Assembly (NCBI GenBank): GCA_008704415.1
Contig: VXIS01000070.1
Location: 102,639-166,638 of the forward strand
DNA from: Sphaerosporella brunnea
Lineage: Eukaryota > Ascomycota > Pezizomycetes > Pezizales > Pyronemataceae
Direction: 5' to 3'
DNA length: 64,000 nt
In this document: positions 54,148-64,000 of the stretch, piece after piece
Layout of the letters: each line of letters begins with the position of its first letter
How positions within the stretch are numbered: the first letter of the stretch is position 1
Notes under the pieces: generated by a model
Told to the model about the DNA's origin: nothing
The model's input: the letters and a program-made list of their open reading frames with translations, nothing else
Databases searched by the model: none
Program-made: the position numbers and the translations under genes

Positions 54148-55979
54148 ATGCCTACCGTTTACCTCCTCGACACAGTTTCGTGAGCCGCTTTTTCCTCCAA
54201 TTGCTCAATTCTCACAGAGAACTGACCACAATTTTTTTCTCGAAACTCCACAGCGGCAATATCCGCTCCCTCGTCAACGCGATCGAGCGAGTCGGCTACA
54301 CCGTAGAATGGATCAAGAGTCCTTCTGACCTCGAGACCGCCGAGGTCGGTATCCCACCGTCTCCGCTCTCCACATTGCCACCCAGCAAACTGAGTTGAAC
54401 GCAACAAACAGTCCGTCATCTTCCCCGGTGTCGGTCACTTCGGCCACTGCATGTCGACGCTCTCCAAAGCTGGCTACATCGAGCCCTTGAAGCGCTTCAT
54501 CGCCTCGGGCAAGCCGTTCATGGGCATCTGCGTCGGCATGCAAGCGCTTTTTGAGGGCTCGGAGGAGGACCCAGCCTACCCTGGCCTCGGCGTGATCCCG
54601 GGAAAGCTCAAGCTCTTCGACAGCAGCACAAAAGCGGTGCCGCACATCGGGTGGAACAGTGCAGCGACGCGGGCGTCCCCGGACGGCTCCCTCTACGGCC
54701 TCCGACCGCACAGCAAATACTACTACGTGCACTCGTACGCGCGACCCGTGGAGGGCCTGGAGGGCTGGGACCTGGCCACCGCTAAATACGGCGACGAGGA
54801 GTTTGTAGGCGCCGTCTCTAGGGGGAATATCATGGCCACCCAGTTCCACCCTGAGAAATCGGGCTACGCCGGCCTGGCCGTGCTCAAGGCGTTCTTGACG
54901 CAGACGCGGCTGACCCCGCTGTCGGGGCTCGCCACGGAGGTCAAGGAGCGCGCGAGTGTGGGCGGCCTCACCCGCCGCGTCATCGCCTGCCTAGACGTGC
55001 GCACGAACGACGACGGCGACCTAGTAGTGACCAAAGGCGACCAATATGACGTGCGAGAGAAGGCGGACGGAAACGGCGTGCGCAATCTCGGCAAGCCGGT
55101 AGAGATGGCACGGAAGTATTTCGAGGACGGCGCCGACGAGGTGACATTCCTGAACATCACTAGCTTCCGCAACTGTCCGGTGCGGGACCTACCCATGCTC
55201 GAGGTCCTGCGCAAGGCCAGCGAAACGGTGTTTGTACCCCTTACCATCGGCGGCGGAATCAGAGACGTCGTCGACACGGACGGCTCCATTGTCTCCGCCC
55301 TCGACGTCGCAACCATGTACTTCAAGAGCGGCGCCGACAAGGTCTCGATCGGCTCCGACGCCGTCACCGCCGCAGAGGAATTCTACGCCCGCGGAAAAAC
55401 CCTCCTCGGCACCGCGGCGATCGAGCAGATCTCGAAAGCCTACGGCAACCAGGCCGTCGTCGTCTCTGTGGACCCGAGACGCGTGTACGTCTCCGCCCCG
55501 TCCGCCACCCCCCGCAACACCATCAAGACCGCCTTCCCCGGTCCCAACGGCGAGGCGTACTGCTGGTACCAGTGTACCATCAAGGGCGGGCGCGAGGGTC
55601 GCGACCTCGACGTGCAGCAGCTGGTGCAGGCGGTTGAGGCGATGGGCGCCGGCGAGATCCTCCTCAACTGCATCGATAAGGACGGAACCAACTCCGGCTT
55701 CGACCTCGAACTCATCCGCGCGGTTAAGCAGGCGGTTAAGATACCCGTTATTGCTAGCAGTGGCGCGGGAAACCCCGCACACTTTGAGGAGGTGTTTAGA
55801 GAGACTACTACTGATGCTGCGTTGGGCGCCGGAATGGTGAGTTCTTTCTTGTTACAGGGGAGGGTCAAGGCTGATGAGCTCAGTTCCATCGTGGCGAATA
55901 CACGGTTAGACAGGTTAAGGAGTTTTTGGAGGGCAAGGGACTGCTGGTTAGAAATGAGGAGAAGGATATCGTCGTATAG
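54148..55979 (+). CDS. HIS7: Imidazole glycerol phosphate synthase (HisH-HisF fusion)
   Basis: Predicted 547-aa protein from exons 54148-54179, 54254-54344, 54412-55836 and 55884-55979. The N-terminal class I glutamine amidotransferase starts [17 protein letters not shown], has the nucleophile elbow GICVGMQ (C81) and the His/Glu of the triad in TQFHPEKSG (H187, E189). The C-terminal cyclase barrel starts at [12 protein letters not shown] and has [37 protein letters not shown] and [11 protein letters not shown]. The last exon gives [14 protein letters not shown]. The enzyme makes IGP and AICAR in step five of histidine synthesis and so links to purine synthesis. Length and order match yeast His7. 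It is intact only in this arm and ends 221 bp from the convergent MFS gene. Confidence 0.96.
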
Positions 55980-56200
55980 AGATCTATAGAAAAAAGATAT
56001 CCTTTGTTTGGCGGATTAGCATCATGACCTCTCACGCGAAACACGGCTACGCTTCATTGCCATCACGAACTCGGTCTTGCGGGCCCCTTCAGAGGAGGAA
56101 CACGATCTAAGGAATTCATGTCTCTCGTGATCTTACGCAAGCAGAAACAAACAAACGCCGAAACACACGCGCCGACATCGATACTAACCACTAGATATGC

Positions 56201-58023
56201 TCACGCGGCCAGCCGCTTCTCCCGAATAAACACGCTGCTGACGACGGCGCAAACGGCCAGGAGCAGCGAGAGGCCGAAGGCGACGTGCACGGCGTCTCTG
56301 TAGCACTCTCGAACCGCGGCTCTAAGCTCGTCGGGGAGGGTGGCGATAAAGTCCATGCTCCCCCTGACCCTCCTCACGATTTCCGCCGCCTCGTCGCCGC
56401 TGCCGAGGCGACGCTCGAGCCCGGTCCTGAGCCGGCCCTGCACCAGCATCGCGCCGAGGCTGACGCCGCTGACGGTGCCGAGCGCGCGGAAGAGGTAGCT
56501 TACGGCCGTGGCCACGGCTTGGTCTTTGCTCCCTGCGGCGGCGATGAGCGCCACGAGCGTGGTGGTGACGCCGATGCCGTTTCCGAAGCCGGAGGAGAGG
56601 ATGCCGAAGCTGATGCCTGTGGTTGTGGTGGTGGCGGCGGCGGCAGAGGTGGAGACGAGGACGGCCGCCGAGCCGAGGACTGGGAGGCAGTACGAGGAGA
56701 CGGTCAGCCAGTAGTATTTTCCGGTTTTTTGCATCAGGAGGCCGCCGGCGAGGGAGCCCGAGACGCCGCCGGCGATGGCGGGGAGCAGCCGCATCCCCGC
56801 TTGCCGCGCCGAGAGCGCCTCGACCGCTTGGTAGTAGAGCGGCACGAAGAAGAGCACCGTCATGTGCGAGGCGAAGGAGAAGAAGTTTGCCAGGCACGAG
56901 GCGAGGATCGTGCGTTGCTTGACTACGTGCGGCGGCGCGAAGGGCTCGGCGGCGATAAACGATTCGACGTACGTGAAGGTAGCGAAGAGGGCAAGCGCGA
57001 TCGACAGCGAGGTTATCACCACTGGGGATGTGAGGGATAGGTTCCCGGCTTTGTCGAGGCCGATGAGAAGGCTCAGCACGGCTAGCACGAGGACTGCGGC
57101 GCCCAGGAAGTCGACGCGGTATAGCCGCGTCTTGAAGTCGGTTCCCGACTGCTCGGGTGCTGGCAGCTGGAGGAAGATGCTGACTATTGCTATTGCGAGG
57201 AGTGTTGCCGGGAATTGCAGGATGAACGCCCAGCGCCAGCCGATCGTGTCGGCGATTATGCCGCCTGCTGGCCGTTAGTTATGGCCGCTGGCATTGGCGG
57301 TAGAAGATCTCGTACCCAACGGCGCACCCGCGGCTGCCCCGCTTGCAAAGACTATGTTCAACACACCTTGCCACGTGCCTCGCGACCTCAGTCCTACAAT
57401 GTCAGACACGAGGATGGAAACGACAGTCGTCATGCCGCCGCCGCCGATTCCCGCGAATGCCTACACAAGCCCCCCCCGCGGTCAGTTCTCCTCCTGCCAA
57501 CTTCTGATTTCGCAAAAACACCTTACCCTGGCAGCCACCAACTGCTCCAGCGACATGCTCATCCCGCACGCCAGGCATCCGATTCCAAACACCGCATACG
57601 CAAACAACAAACTCGCCTTTCGGCCAAAGATGTCCGAGAGCTTTCCGTACAGCGGCTGGAAGCTAGTAGTCGTGAGCAGATACGCGGTAGCGATCCACGA
57701 GGTGCGGTTGAGTTCCTTCAGATCGTTTCCGATGGCGCCGTACGAGGATACGACGATGGTATTATCCATCGCGGCTAAAAAGATCTGCATCGCAGGGTAA
57801 GCTACATAGGCCAACTTGTATATAGTGGCGCTGCTGCTGCTTTTACCCCAAGTGCTAGAGCCGGGAGGATATACTGGATCTTGACACCGGGGATCTTCGG
57901 CTCGTCCAGCTCCTCCTCATCCAGGGTTTCATCCTGCGCCGTCTCGGGATCGTCGTCGTGCTTGGGGGCGAGAAGCGCATCGCGCTCCGTGGCGACGGGA
58001 CGCACTTCTGGATCGGCTGCCAT
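56201..58023 (-). CDS. MFS transporter, Vba/DHA2-like (14-TM type), intact right copy
   Basis: Predicted 547-aa protein from exons 58023-57847, 57784-57527, 57460-57316 and 57264-56201. A cytosolic acidic N-terminus leads to FLAAMDNTIVVSSYGAIG in the first helix, the MFS loop signature GKLSDIFGRK, then the GGGGMTTVVSILVSD and WRWAFILQFPATLL segments. A long hydrophobic C-terminal half ends in a basic KRLAA. The pattern fits the DHA2/vacuolar basic amino acid transporter (Vba) group, in which these sequences usually occur. The substrate is unproven: basic amino acids or drugs are both possible. Convergent with HIS7. The left-arm copy is broken. Confidence 0.9.
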
Positions 58024-59882
58024 TATTGTGCGTGGAATCGGTGATGTGGCGTGTGAAGACACAAAGAGTGAGGTTGTTGCTGCTCTGTTGTAGCCACTGC
58101 ACTCAACCCCTATCTCCGGCGGCTTCCCGCGCCCCGGTCACTAGTATGGCATTAGGGCTACGCGGCTACCAATCAACCACCATCGATACTTACGTCCTCA
58201 ATGGATGAAATCACCAAATCGGCGCTGCAATCTTCAATGCCGAGCAGCCGTGGCTTCGTCCTGTTCGTCCTTCGACGTTTGCTGTGTGGAAAACGTGTGG
58301 CCGGAATTAAGGCAGCCAATCAAATTCACTGTCGCAAGCAATAAACAGCTGTAGTCGGTGTTTGCCCGAAATATCCAAGAAGGGCGAGGCACGCAGTATA
58401 ACGCAATAGAGTACATATATCCTACGCTTCCTTCTTTACCTTCTCCTCCTCCTCCTCTTCACCTTTTCCTTCTCCAACGCTCACCCTCAGTGTCAATGTT
58501 GCTTGATCCATCATAACTGGAGGTATGTACTGTACCTGGGTACATATCATAACGTTACATGAACAAGTGGCCGTGTCTCACTGAAGCCGCTGATGCCCGT
58601 GCACTTGGCTGTTTCAATGCTCTCGTGTCGAGAAGTTTCAAACGGGCGATCTTCCAATTGTGAAACGCCCCAAGGGGACACGGATTATCATTCGAGGGAC
58701 GTAGGGCTGAAACGTGAGCCGGCGCTGGAAACCCGCTTTCACAGCCAAGAAGGTCCGCCGGCGCATTTTTTCCCCCTGGATACGTAGAACGCTGGGCTTG
58801 CGTGGAGTAGCTCACGTGCTTGCCCCTGGTGACACCTGTTGGATTCTGAGACTGGAAAGTGGCTTGCTTGGGTGCAACGGTAGGGTGTGAAGTTGTTTGC
58901 GTTATCGAGCTTGGGGGGGGGGGGGCTCGATCAAGGTGCCTTTTTGGCCATGGAATGACACCCGGACGTGGAGATGACGGATCGCTTTATCGAGGGCCAT
59001 GCATACATAAATGCCGCATTTCCTTGTCTCCGCCTAGTAGTGGTGATCATCAATTCCACCTACCAATCTTTTTTGCAGGATGGTAGATGTGCGGTTCAGA
59101 AGATAGGTAGATAGTATTTGCATCATGATCTGATATCATCACGATCATTCGCTCGGGACAAAACGGGAAGTCGTCGTTATTTACAGGATAGGCCTACAAC
59201 ATGAGCGGCCACCGCAGCGGAGTGGTCTGGACCAGGGGGGAAAAACGGCGGGCTTGGCTTCCCCCAAGGTGTTGCAATTGGAGTCTTGGAAGACTTGGTT
59301 CTGCAGAATTGGTTGGAAGCGGCCACTCGCGGGAGTTGCATGATTCACGCCTCTTCGGACAGCTCGTGTTGGATTCGGTGCGTCGAGATCGCTTGGATAG
59401 AGAGCCGTGGAGCTAACTCGCACGACAGAACTCTGGACAGAAGTTGGTTAAACTCCGCGAATCGCGATTGCCTCTAGATGTGTTGTTGTGTCTTGGGATG
59501 CTATGTAACTGTCGGAGCTAAGGCATGTCTGCTGGCCCCAATTGGTCCCGTCGTCTGCAGGGGCTTCTTCATCTCGTTCTCCTTTCTCGGCCAGATCGTG
59601 GATTTCTTCTTTCCCGAGATCTTCGTTAGTTAACGTTTGCTTCCTCGGAGATACATAACAAGGTTCCGAGTTGGCCGCTGCTAACTTCAACCCAGACCTC
59701 TCACCGTTTGGATACATCTCCAATTATTGATCCACAATCTTCGCAGCTCGTCACGACCCTCCTCCTTGTCTGGATCAATTTTATTCTCATCTTGAAATCA
59801 CTGTTGAATACTTAACATAGACAGCTCTGTCTCAACACGGCCTTCTACGCCTTCCCATTAATTTAATCAACTCACTGCCAAG
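58024..59882. other. Divergent promoter interval, right arm
   Basis: Mirror of 41837-43695, between the MFS and ZIP genes. No gene seen. The 13-G run at about 58913-58925 equals the left arm. Confidence 0.6.
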
Positions 59883-61390
59883 ATGAATTGCCCTACCCGC
59901 GATCCTGAGCCTACCGGTGCGCCCCTCTCGTCAAGTGCCACTCTCATATCACTGACTGAACACTCAGGCAACCCTGGCTTCAACCAAAACCCTCCCAGCT
60001 TCGACCGAGCACTGGTTCCACGGAGCTCTCCGGTCTGCGGAGGCCGTGGCCTGAGTGAAGATGAATACAATCTGGGCTTGCACGTAATGGGCTTATTCGT
60101 AATCTTCGGACAGAGCACGCTGGGTATGATAGGGTTGTCTTTGCAGGCAGAGAGCTCTTCCGGATTGAACTGACATGGGATGGGGGTACAGCGTGCGCTT
60201 TCCCACTCATTGCAAAAAAATACCCATTCCTCCGCATCCCCCCTTCCTTCCTTTTCTTCGCCCGACACTTCGGCACCGGCGTCTTGATCGCCACCGCGTT
60301 CGTGCACCTGCTCCCCACGGCCTTCATCTCGCTCTCCGACGACTGCCTGCCCGAATTCTGGACAAAGGAATATCCAGCGATGCCCGGCGCCATCGCTATG
60401 GCTGCAGTTTTCCTCGTCGCTGTCGTGGAGATGGTTTTTACCAAGGGATTGTGCAGTGGACACTACACCGGCCACGAGATTCACGACACCTCGCTCGAGA
60501 ATGGACGGCTTAGTGAAAAGGAAGGAGGGGAGGATGCTGGGGAGGCGGAGGCGGAGGGGGAGGCGCAGGAGGATCGGGGCCCGCATCGCACCAGTAACGT
60601 CGACAACATTGGTGGCGAGGGAGGAATGGGGAGCCTGGGATTTGGGATGCTGGGCAGGCGCCGATCGCGTACTCACAGCGTTGGACAGGCGCTGCAGAGG
60701 CTCAACGGTGGGATCTCGCAGGGCCGCGGCAACTTGGGGAGTATCGCTCAGACCATTGCGGACGGGAGTCCTCACACGTCGGGCACATCTACTCCGGTGA
60801 AGGGGCTGCCTCCTTCTTCGCAGCCCAACAACAACAACAACAACGCCGCTGCCAGCATCGTCCAATTCCCAAAGATCCAGCTCACCCCACAGCAAAAGCA
60901 TAAGAAGGCGATTCTTCAATGCTTCCTGCTCGAATTGGGGATCCTCTTCCACAGCATTTTCATCGGCATGGCAGTTTCCGTGACCGTGGGCAGTGCTTTC
61001 GTTGTCCTTCTCATCGCCATCGTGTTCCACCAGACCTTTGAAGGCCTTGCCCTTGGCTCCCGCATCGCTGCACTCGACTGGAAGAAGGGCGCCTGGCAGC
61101 CATGGTTGATGGCCTGTGCGTACGGCCTTACCACTCCCATCGGCCAGGCCATCGGGCTTGCAACGCATACGCTCTATTCCCCAGACAGCCAGACAGGCCT
61201 CCTGGTGGTGGGGATCATGAACGCGATCTCGTCGGGGCTGTTGGTGTTCGCGGGACTTGTGGAGCTGCTGGCCGAGGACTTCCTGAGCGATGAGAGCTGG
61301 CACACTCTTTCTGGGAGACGACGTATCATCGCTTGCTGCTGGGTCTTTTTTGGTGCGTTTGGCATGGCTCTGGTTGGCGCTTGGGCTTAA
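59883..61390 (+). CDS. ZIP-family zinc/iron transporter (right copy)
   Basis: Exons 59883-59916, 59968-60123 and 60192-61390 encode the same 462-aa protein as 40329-41836. The donor/acceptor pairs are GTGCGC...CTCAG and GTATGA...TACAG, the latter with branch ACTGAC. Retaining the 51-nt first intron adds 17 codons without a stop. Confidence 0.93.
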
Positions 61391-61867
61391 TTCTGCGCTC
61401 GCCTTGAGTGAGCATTCACGGGTGTGGCATCGTTAATTGGGCGGCAGTATCTGGGACCTCCCCGCGCTTGCTTTGAGCCGGTTTTTTTGGTTTCATTTTG
61501 GCCATGGCGATGGATGCATTCTTATTGCGTGGGATTTTGGGATTAATATGTGCATTAGGTAGTATGGACTAGCAGAAAAGAGATACGGCGAAGAAAATTG
61601 CCCATATTTGCTGTAATCTTGATGAATTTTCTGAACGGTTAACGATTAAGATGCCCCTCCCGATGTTTCTGTACGTACATACACGGAAATCCATCCCTAT
61701 GGAGTGAGCTTCAAGCGAGGCAGCGGCGAATGGTGGCGGTGTGGGCCACCTGCAATCGGTGGAGCAAAGAGATTTATGGTCTGCACATCAACTGGAATTG
61801 TTTTATTTGCACCGGAACCAGCAAAGCGCTCGCTCCGTCAACGGCTGCAGCCAATTGCAGCTGGCTA
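61391..61867. other. Convergent 3' interval, right arm
   Basis: Mirror of 39842-40328 with the G tract reduced from 13 to 3. No gene. Confidence 0.7.
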
Positions 61868-63271
61868 CTAGGCCCACGAAGTACAGACTCTACAGTTGCA
61901 AAAGAGCTCCGGCACGGGCTTGTCCAACGCCTGGTCGTTCTTGGCATTGAAACCCTCGCGCCATCCAGTCCAAGCCTCGTTGAGGATGTCGTAGTTGTTC
62001 CTGAGCTTTTTGACGACGTCAGCGGTCTGCCTGGCGATCGCCGCGCGGTCTCGGGCTTTCTTCTTGGTGGTGGTGGTGGTGGTCCTCGCCTCCTTGTTCG
62101 GGCCGGCCAACTTCTCCTCCTCCTCCTCCTCCTTCTTGAGACATCTGGCGAGATATTCCTGGTGCCCCATGTCAAGGTGGACTTCGTCCTCCAGGTCCGC
62201 TACTCCCAGGGCCCGCTCAGGCTCGAGCGGTCCCCTCACGACCAATTCGATGTTGCCGGTCCGGTAGAACTCTCCCATGTCGACGGTTCTGCAAGGGATG
62301 GGACGCTGGGGACGTGGATCGTAGCAGGGAGCGCTGAAGGGGCCCGTTTCTTTTGGCGTCGACGTTTCCTCCTCCTCCTCCTCCTTCTTGCCGGCCCTCG
62401 CGTTGCGCAGCTTTCCGATGTCGCCCTCGCCGGCATAGTCCCTCAGCAGGCGGTATCGGACATGGGAGCATTCCTTGCAGGCGATGTCGACCTCCATGCC
62501 CGGGTAGTACACCAAGCACCACACCGTCTCGCCGAGGCGCTCGTAGACGCTCTTCCCGAACCTCGGCATCGGGGAGCGCCGCTCGTGCGCGGTCTGCGGG
62601 ACCGTGTACGGGTGGATGGTATCCTGCACCATGGGCACCATGACGCCGGTGTCCTTGATCTGCTGCATGGTGCGCATGCAGATCTCGGTCATGGCGGAGG
62701 CGTCGAGGAGGCAGGCGAAGTAGAGGTTGCGCACCTCGGCCCAGAGCCGGTGGCTCAGCACCGCGGGCTTCCGGCCGACCAGCTTCCTGTCGGTCACGAT
62801 GTTTTCGGTGCGTCTGCGTCTGCTGCTGCTGCTGGGAAGCGCTTCGACGTTGGCGCCGACGCACGCGTGCAGCGCGGGGATGCGCCGGTGCTTCGGCAGC
62901 GCCATGATGGCGTCCAGGTTGTTGAGGACCAGCACCGCCTCGTCGAAGCTGAAGCCCGCCACCTTGCGGTTCAGCGTGAAGCCCAGCGTGCTCGTGAACT
63001 CGGCCCAGAGCCAGCGGCACTTGCAGTACCGCGGAAGCACCACGTATTCGAGGTCGAAAGGCGGCATCCTGCTCATCAGCTCGGCGAAAACCGCTTGCTT
63101 CTGCGCCGCCGTCCAACCCGTCGTGTCGAAGCCATCCAGCGGATGTGTACCTCCCGGTTCGTCGATGTGAGATGGGTCGGGCTCGCCGAGCAGGAAGCTA
63201 CAACATCAGCACGGCGCGTGGGACGAGCGGGCTCATTTAACTTACCGTCGCAGTTCCTGGTCGGGGGACAT
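61868..63271 (-). CDS. Uncharacterised Cys-containing protein (right copy)
   Basis: Exons 63271-63246 and 63197-61868, the same 451-aa product as 38438-39841. All features and splice sites are conserved. Confidence 0.7.
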
Positions 63272-64000
63272 AGCAGCGGTACGTGGAATGTGTTGGGAGA
63301 TGGGGGGGTTGGGATGAAGTCTGGGTGGTATTCGGCGGCGGAAGTTCAGATTTTGTGGTGTAAGCGTGTTTAAAAGAAGGCGTCTTGTTTTTTTGCCGAT
63401 TGTTCATAAACACTGGATGTCACTCGCCACTGACCTCTAACCCACCCAAAAGTTTTTAGAAGGGGTTTAACGTGACCGTTTAAGGACGTGCCGGTCGAAG
63501 GCTTGACTCACAACAAGGCACTGGCTCCCCGCTGCAGATGCCACCGACACAACAAAACAGAAAGCACAGTAACCGGCCATTGCTACCACACATTATAAGC
63601 ATATTTTCAATAAGCCGTTTGATATGTCTTATAACTACAAACTTGCGAGAAGGTTTGAGCTTGCTAGGATCAATCAGGCCCCAACGTTGACCAACTGCAA
63701 AGCGCACACACACATACACACGCATTCCGTATTCCAGTCGTCGTCAGGCTAGCTGACTAACTACAAAGGGAGAAAATAAGATATAGTTATCCGCTCCTGC
63801 ATCGAAAACAGAAAATGGCTATTATGTTGCCGTCCCCATGGTTTTGTGAAACCCTCTCTATACCCCCCGTCAAAAAAACAACAAACGTATCCACCATGCC
63901 CCGCGTGTATTTGTTCTCGACACGATAGCCGGGATGGCTGAACGAGAAGCCGGATTGGCTGTTTCGGCTGCAGCCCCCGGCGGGCTGTTGTCACTGCCAG
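63272..64000. other. Right window edge inside the palindrome
   Basis: Mirror of 37690-38437. No gene; the 23-T tract of the left arm is only 4 bases here. If the arm continues, the mirrored membrane-glycoprotein gene would follow just outside the window. Confidence 0.6.

Larger units (their letters stand above)
51146..64000 (-). repeat. Right arm of the giant inverted repeat, cut by the window edge
   Basis: Reverse-complement copy of 37690-50590. It has intact MFS and HIS7 genes, a T tract shortened to 4 (23 in the left arm) and a G tract shortened to 3 (13 in the left arm). The match still holds at the last base of the window, so the true arm may be longer. Confidence 0.97.

Noticed and set aside
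59867..61303. 478-codon open frame antisense to the ZIP gene
   Set aside because: The sense strand encodes an unmistakable ZIP transporter; the antisense frame has no features.
61730..63373. 547-codon open frame antisense to the uncharacterised gene (and its mirror at 38336-39979)
   Set aside because: It is the shadow of a GC-rich coding strand. The sense frame has splice signals and better protein character; the antisense product is Val/Leu/Arg-biased.

Overview
The window looks like nuclear DNA of a filamentous ascomycete (Pezizomycotina). Genes are split by short GT-AG introns, mostly 45-75 nt, with a CTRAC/CTAAT-type branch point just before the acceptor. The gene content is typically fungal: a fused HIS7, Trm4, a fungal ZIP transporter, a CIA30-like protein, ankyrin-Clp and hydrolase-NACHT proteins, and a CYSTM protein. 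Intergenic spaces are long (0.5-2 kb) and carry several small inverted-repeat elements. I cannot place it below subphylum.

Layout. Positions 1-37.7 kb are single-copy. In order they hold a CUE-AlkB-GRF oxygenase, a coiled-coil protein, a small Cys-rich protein, a tRNA-Arg with an intron, a CIA30-like protein, a transposon-derived fragment and a cluster of short inverted-repeat elements (one a hAT-type element with a perfect 8-bp target duplication). Then come a lysine-rich zinc-finger protein, a five-exon ankyrin/Clp ATPase, a protein with two retropepsin-like domains, a frameshifted membrane/hydrolase/NACHT gene, an intronless maleylacetate reductase, the tRNA methyltransferase TRM4, an E2-like protein without a visible active-site cysteine, a glyoxalase-like protein, a large VWA-like protein, a CYSTM protein and a glycosylated single-pass membrane protein.

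From about 37,690 to the window end the sequence is one giant inverted repeat: left arm 37,690-50,590, a unique spacer of about 555 bp (50,591-51,145), and right arm 51,146-64,000, which is cut by the window edge. Each arm carries the same genes in mirror order: an uncharacterised protein, a ZIP zinc transporter, an MFS transporter, HIS7 (histidine biosynthesis) and DCD1 (dCMP deaminase). The arms are nearly identical except in three places. A block at about 44.5-47.2 kb in the left arm is full of scattered indels and substitutions that break the left MFS and HIS7 copies. Two homopolymers differ strongly in length. Small differences also accumulate towards the apex. This pattern fits either a recent giant palindrome or, more likely in my view, a fold-back or misjoined assembly with an unpolished stretch. 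That question should be settled before anyone counts these genes twice.

The genes are mostly unrelated housekeeping and accessory functions; I see no secondary-metabolite cluster, CRISPR array or rRNA. In the palindrome, HIS7 and the MFS gene converge 3' to 3', while the MFS and ZIP genes are divergent across a 1.86-kb spacer.
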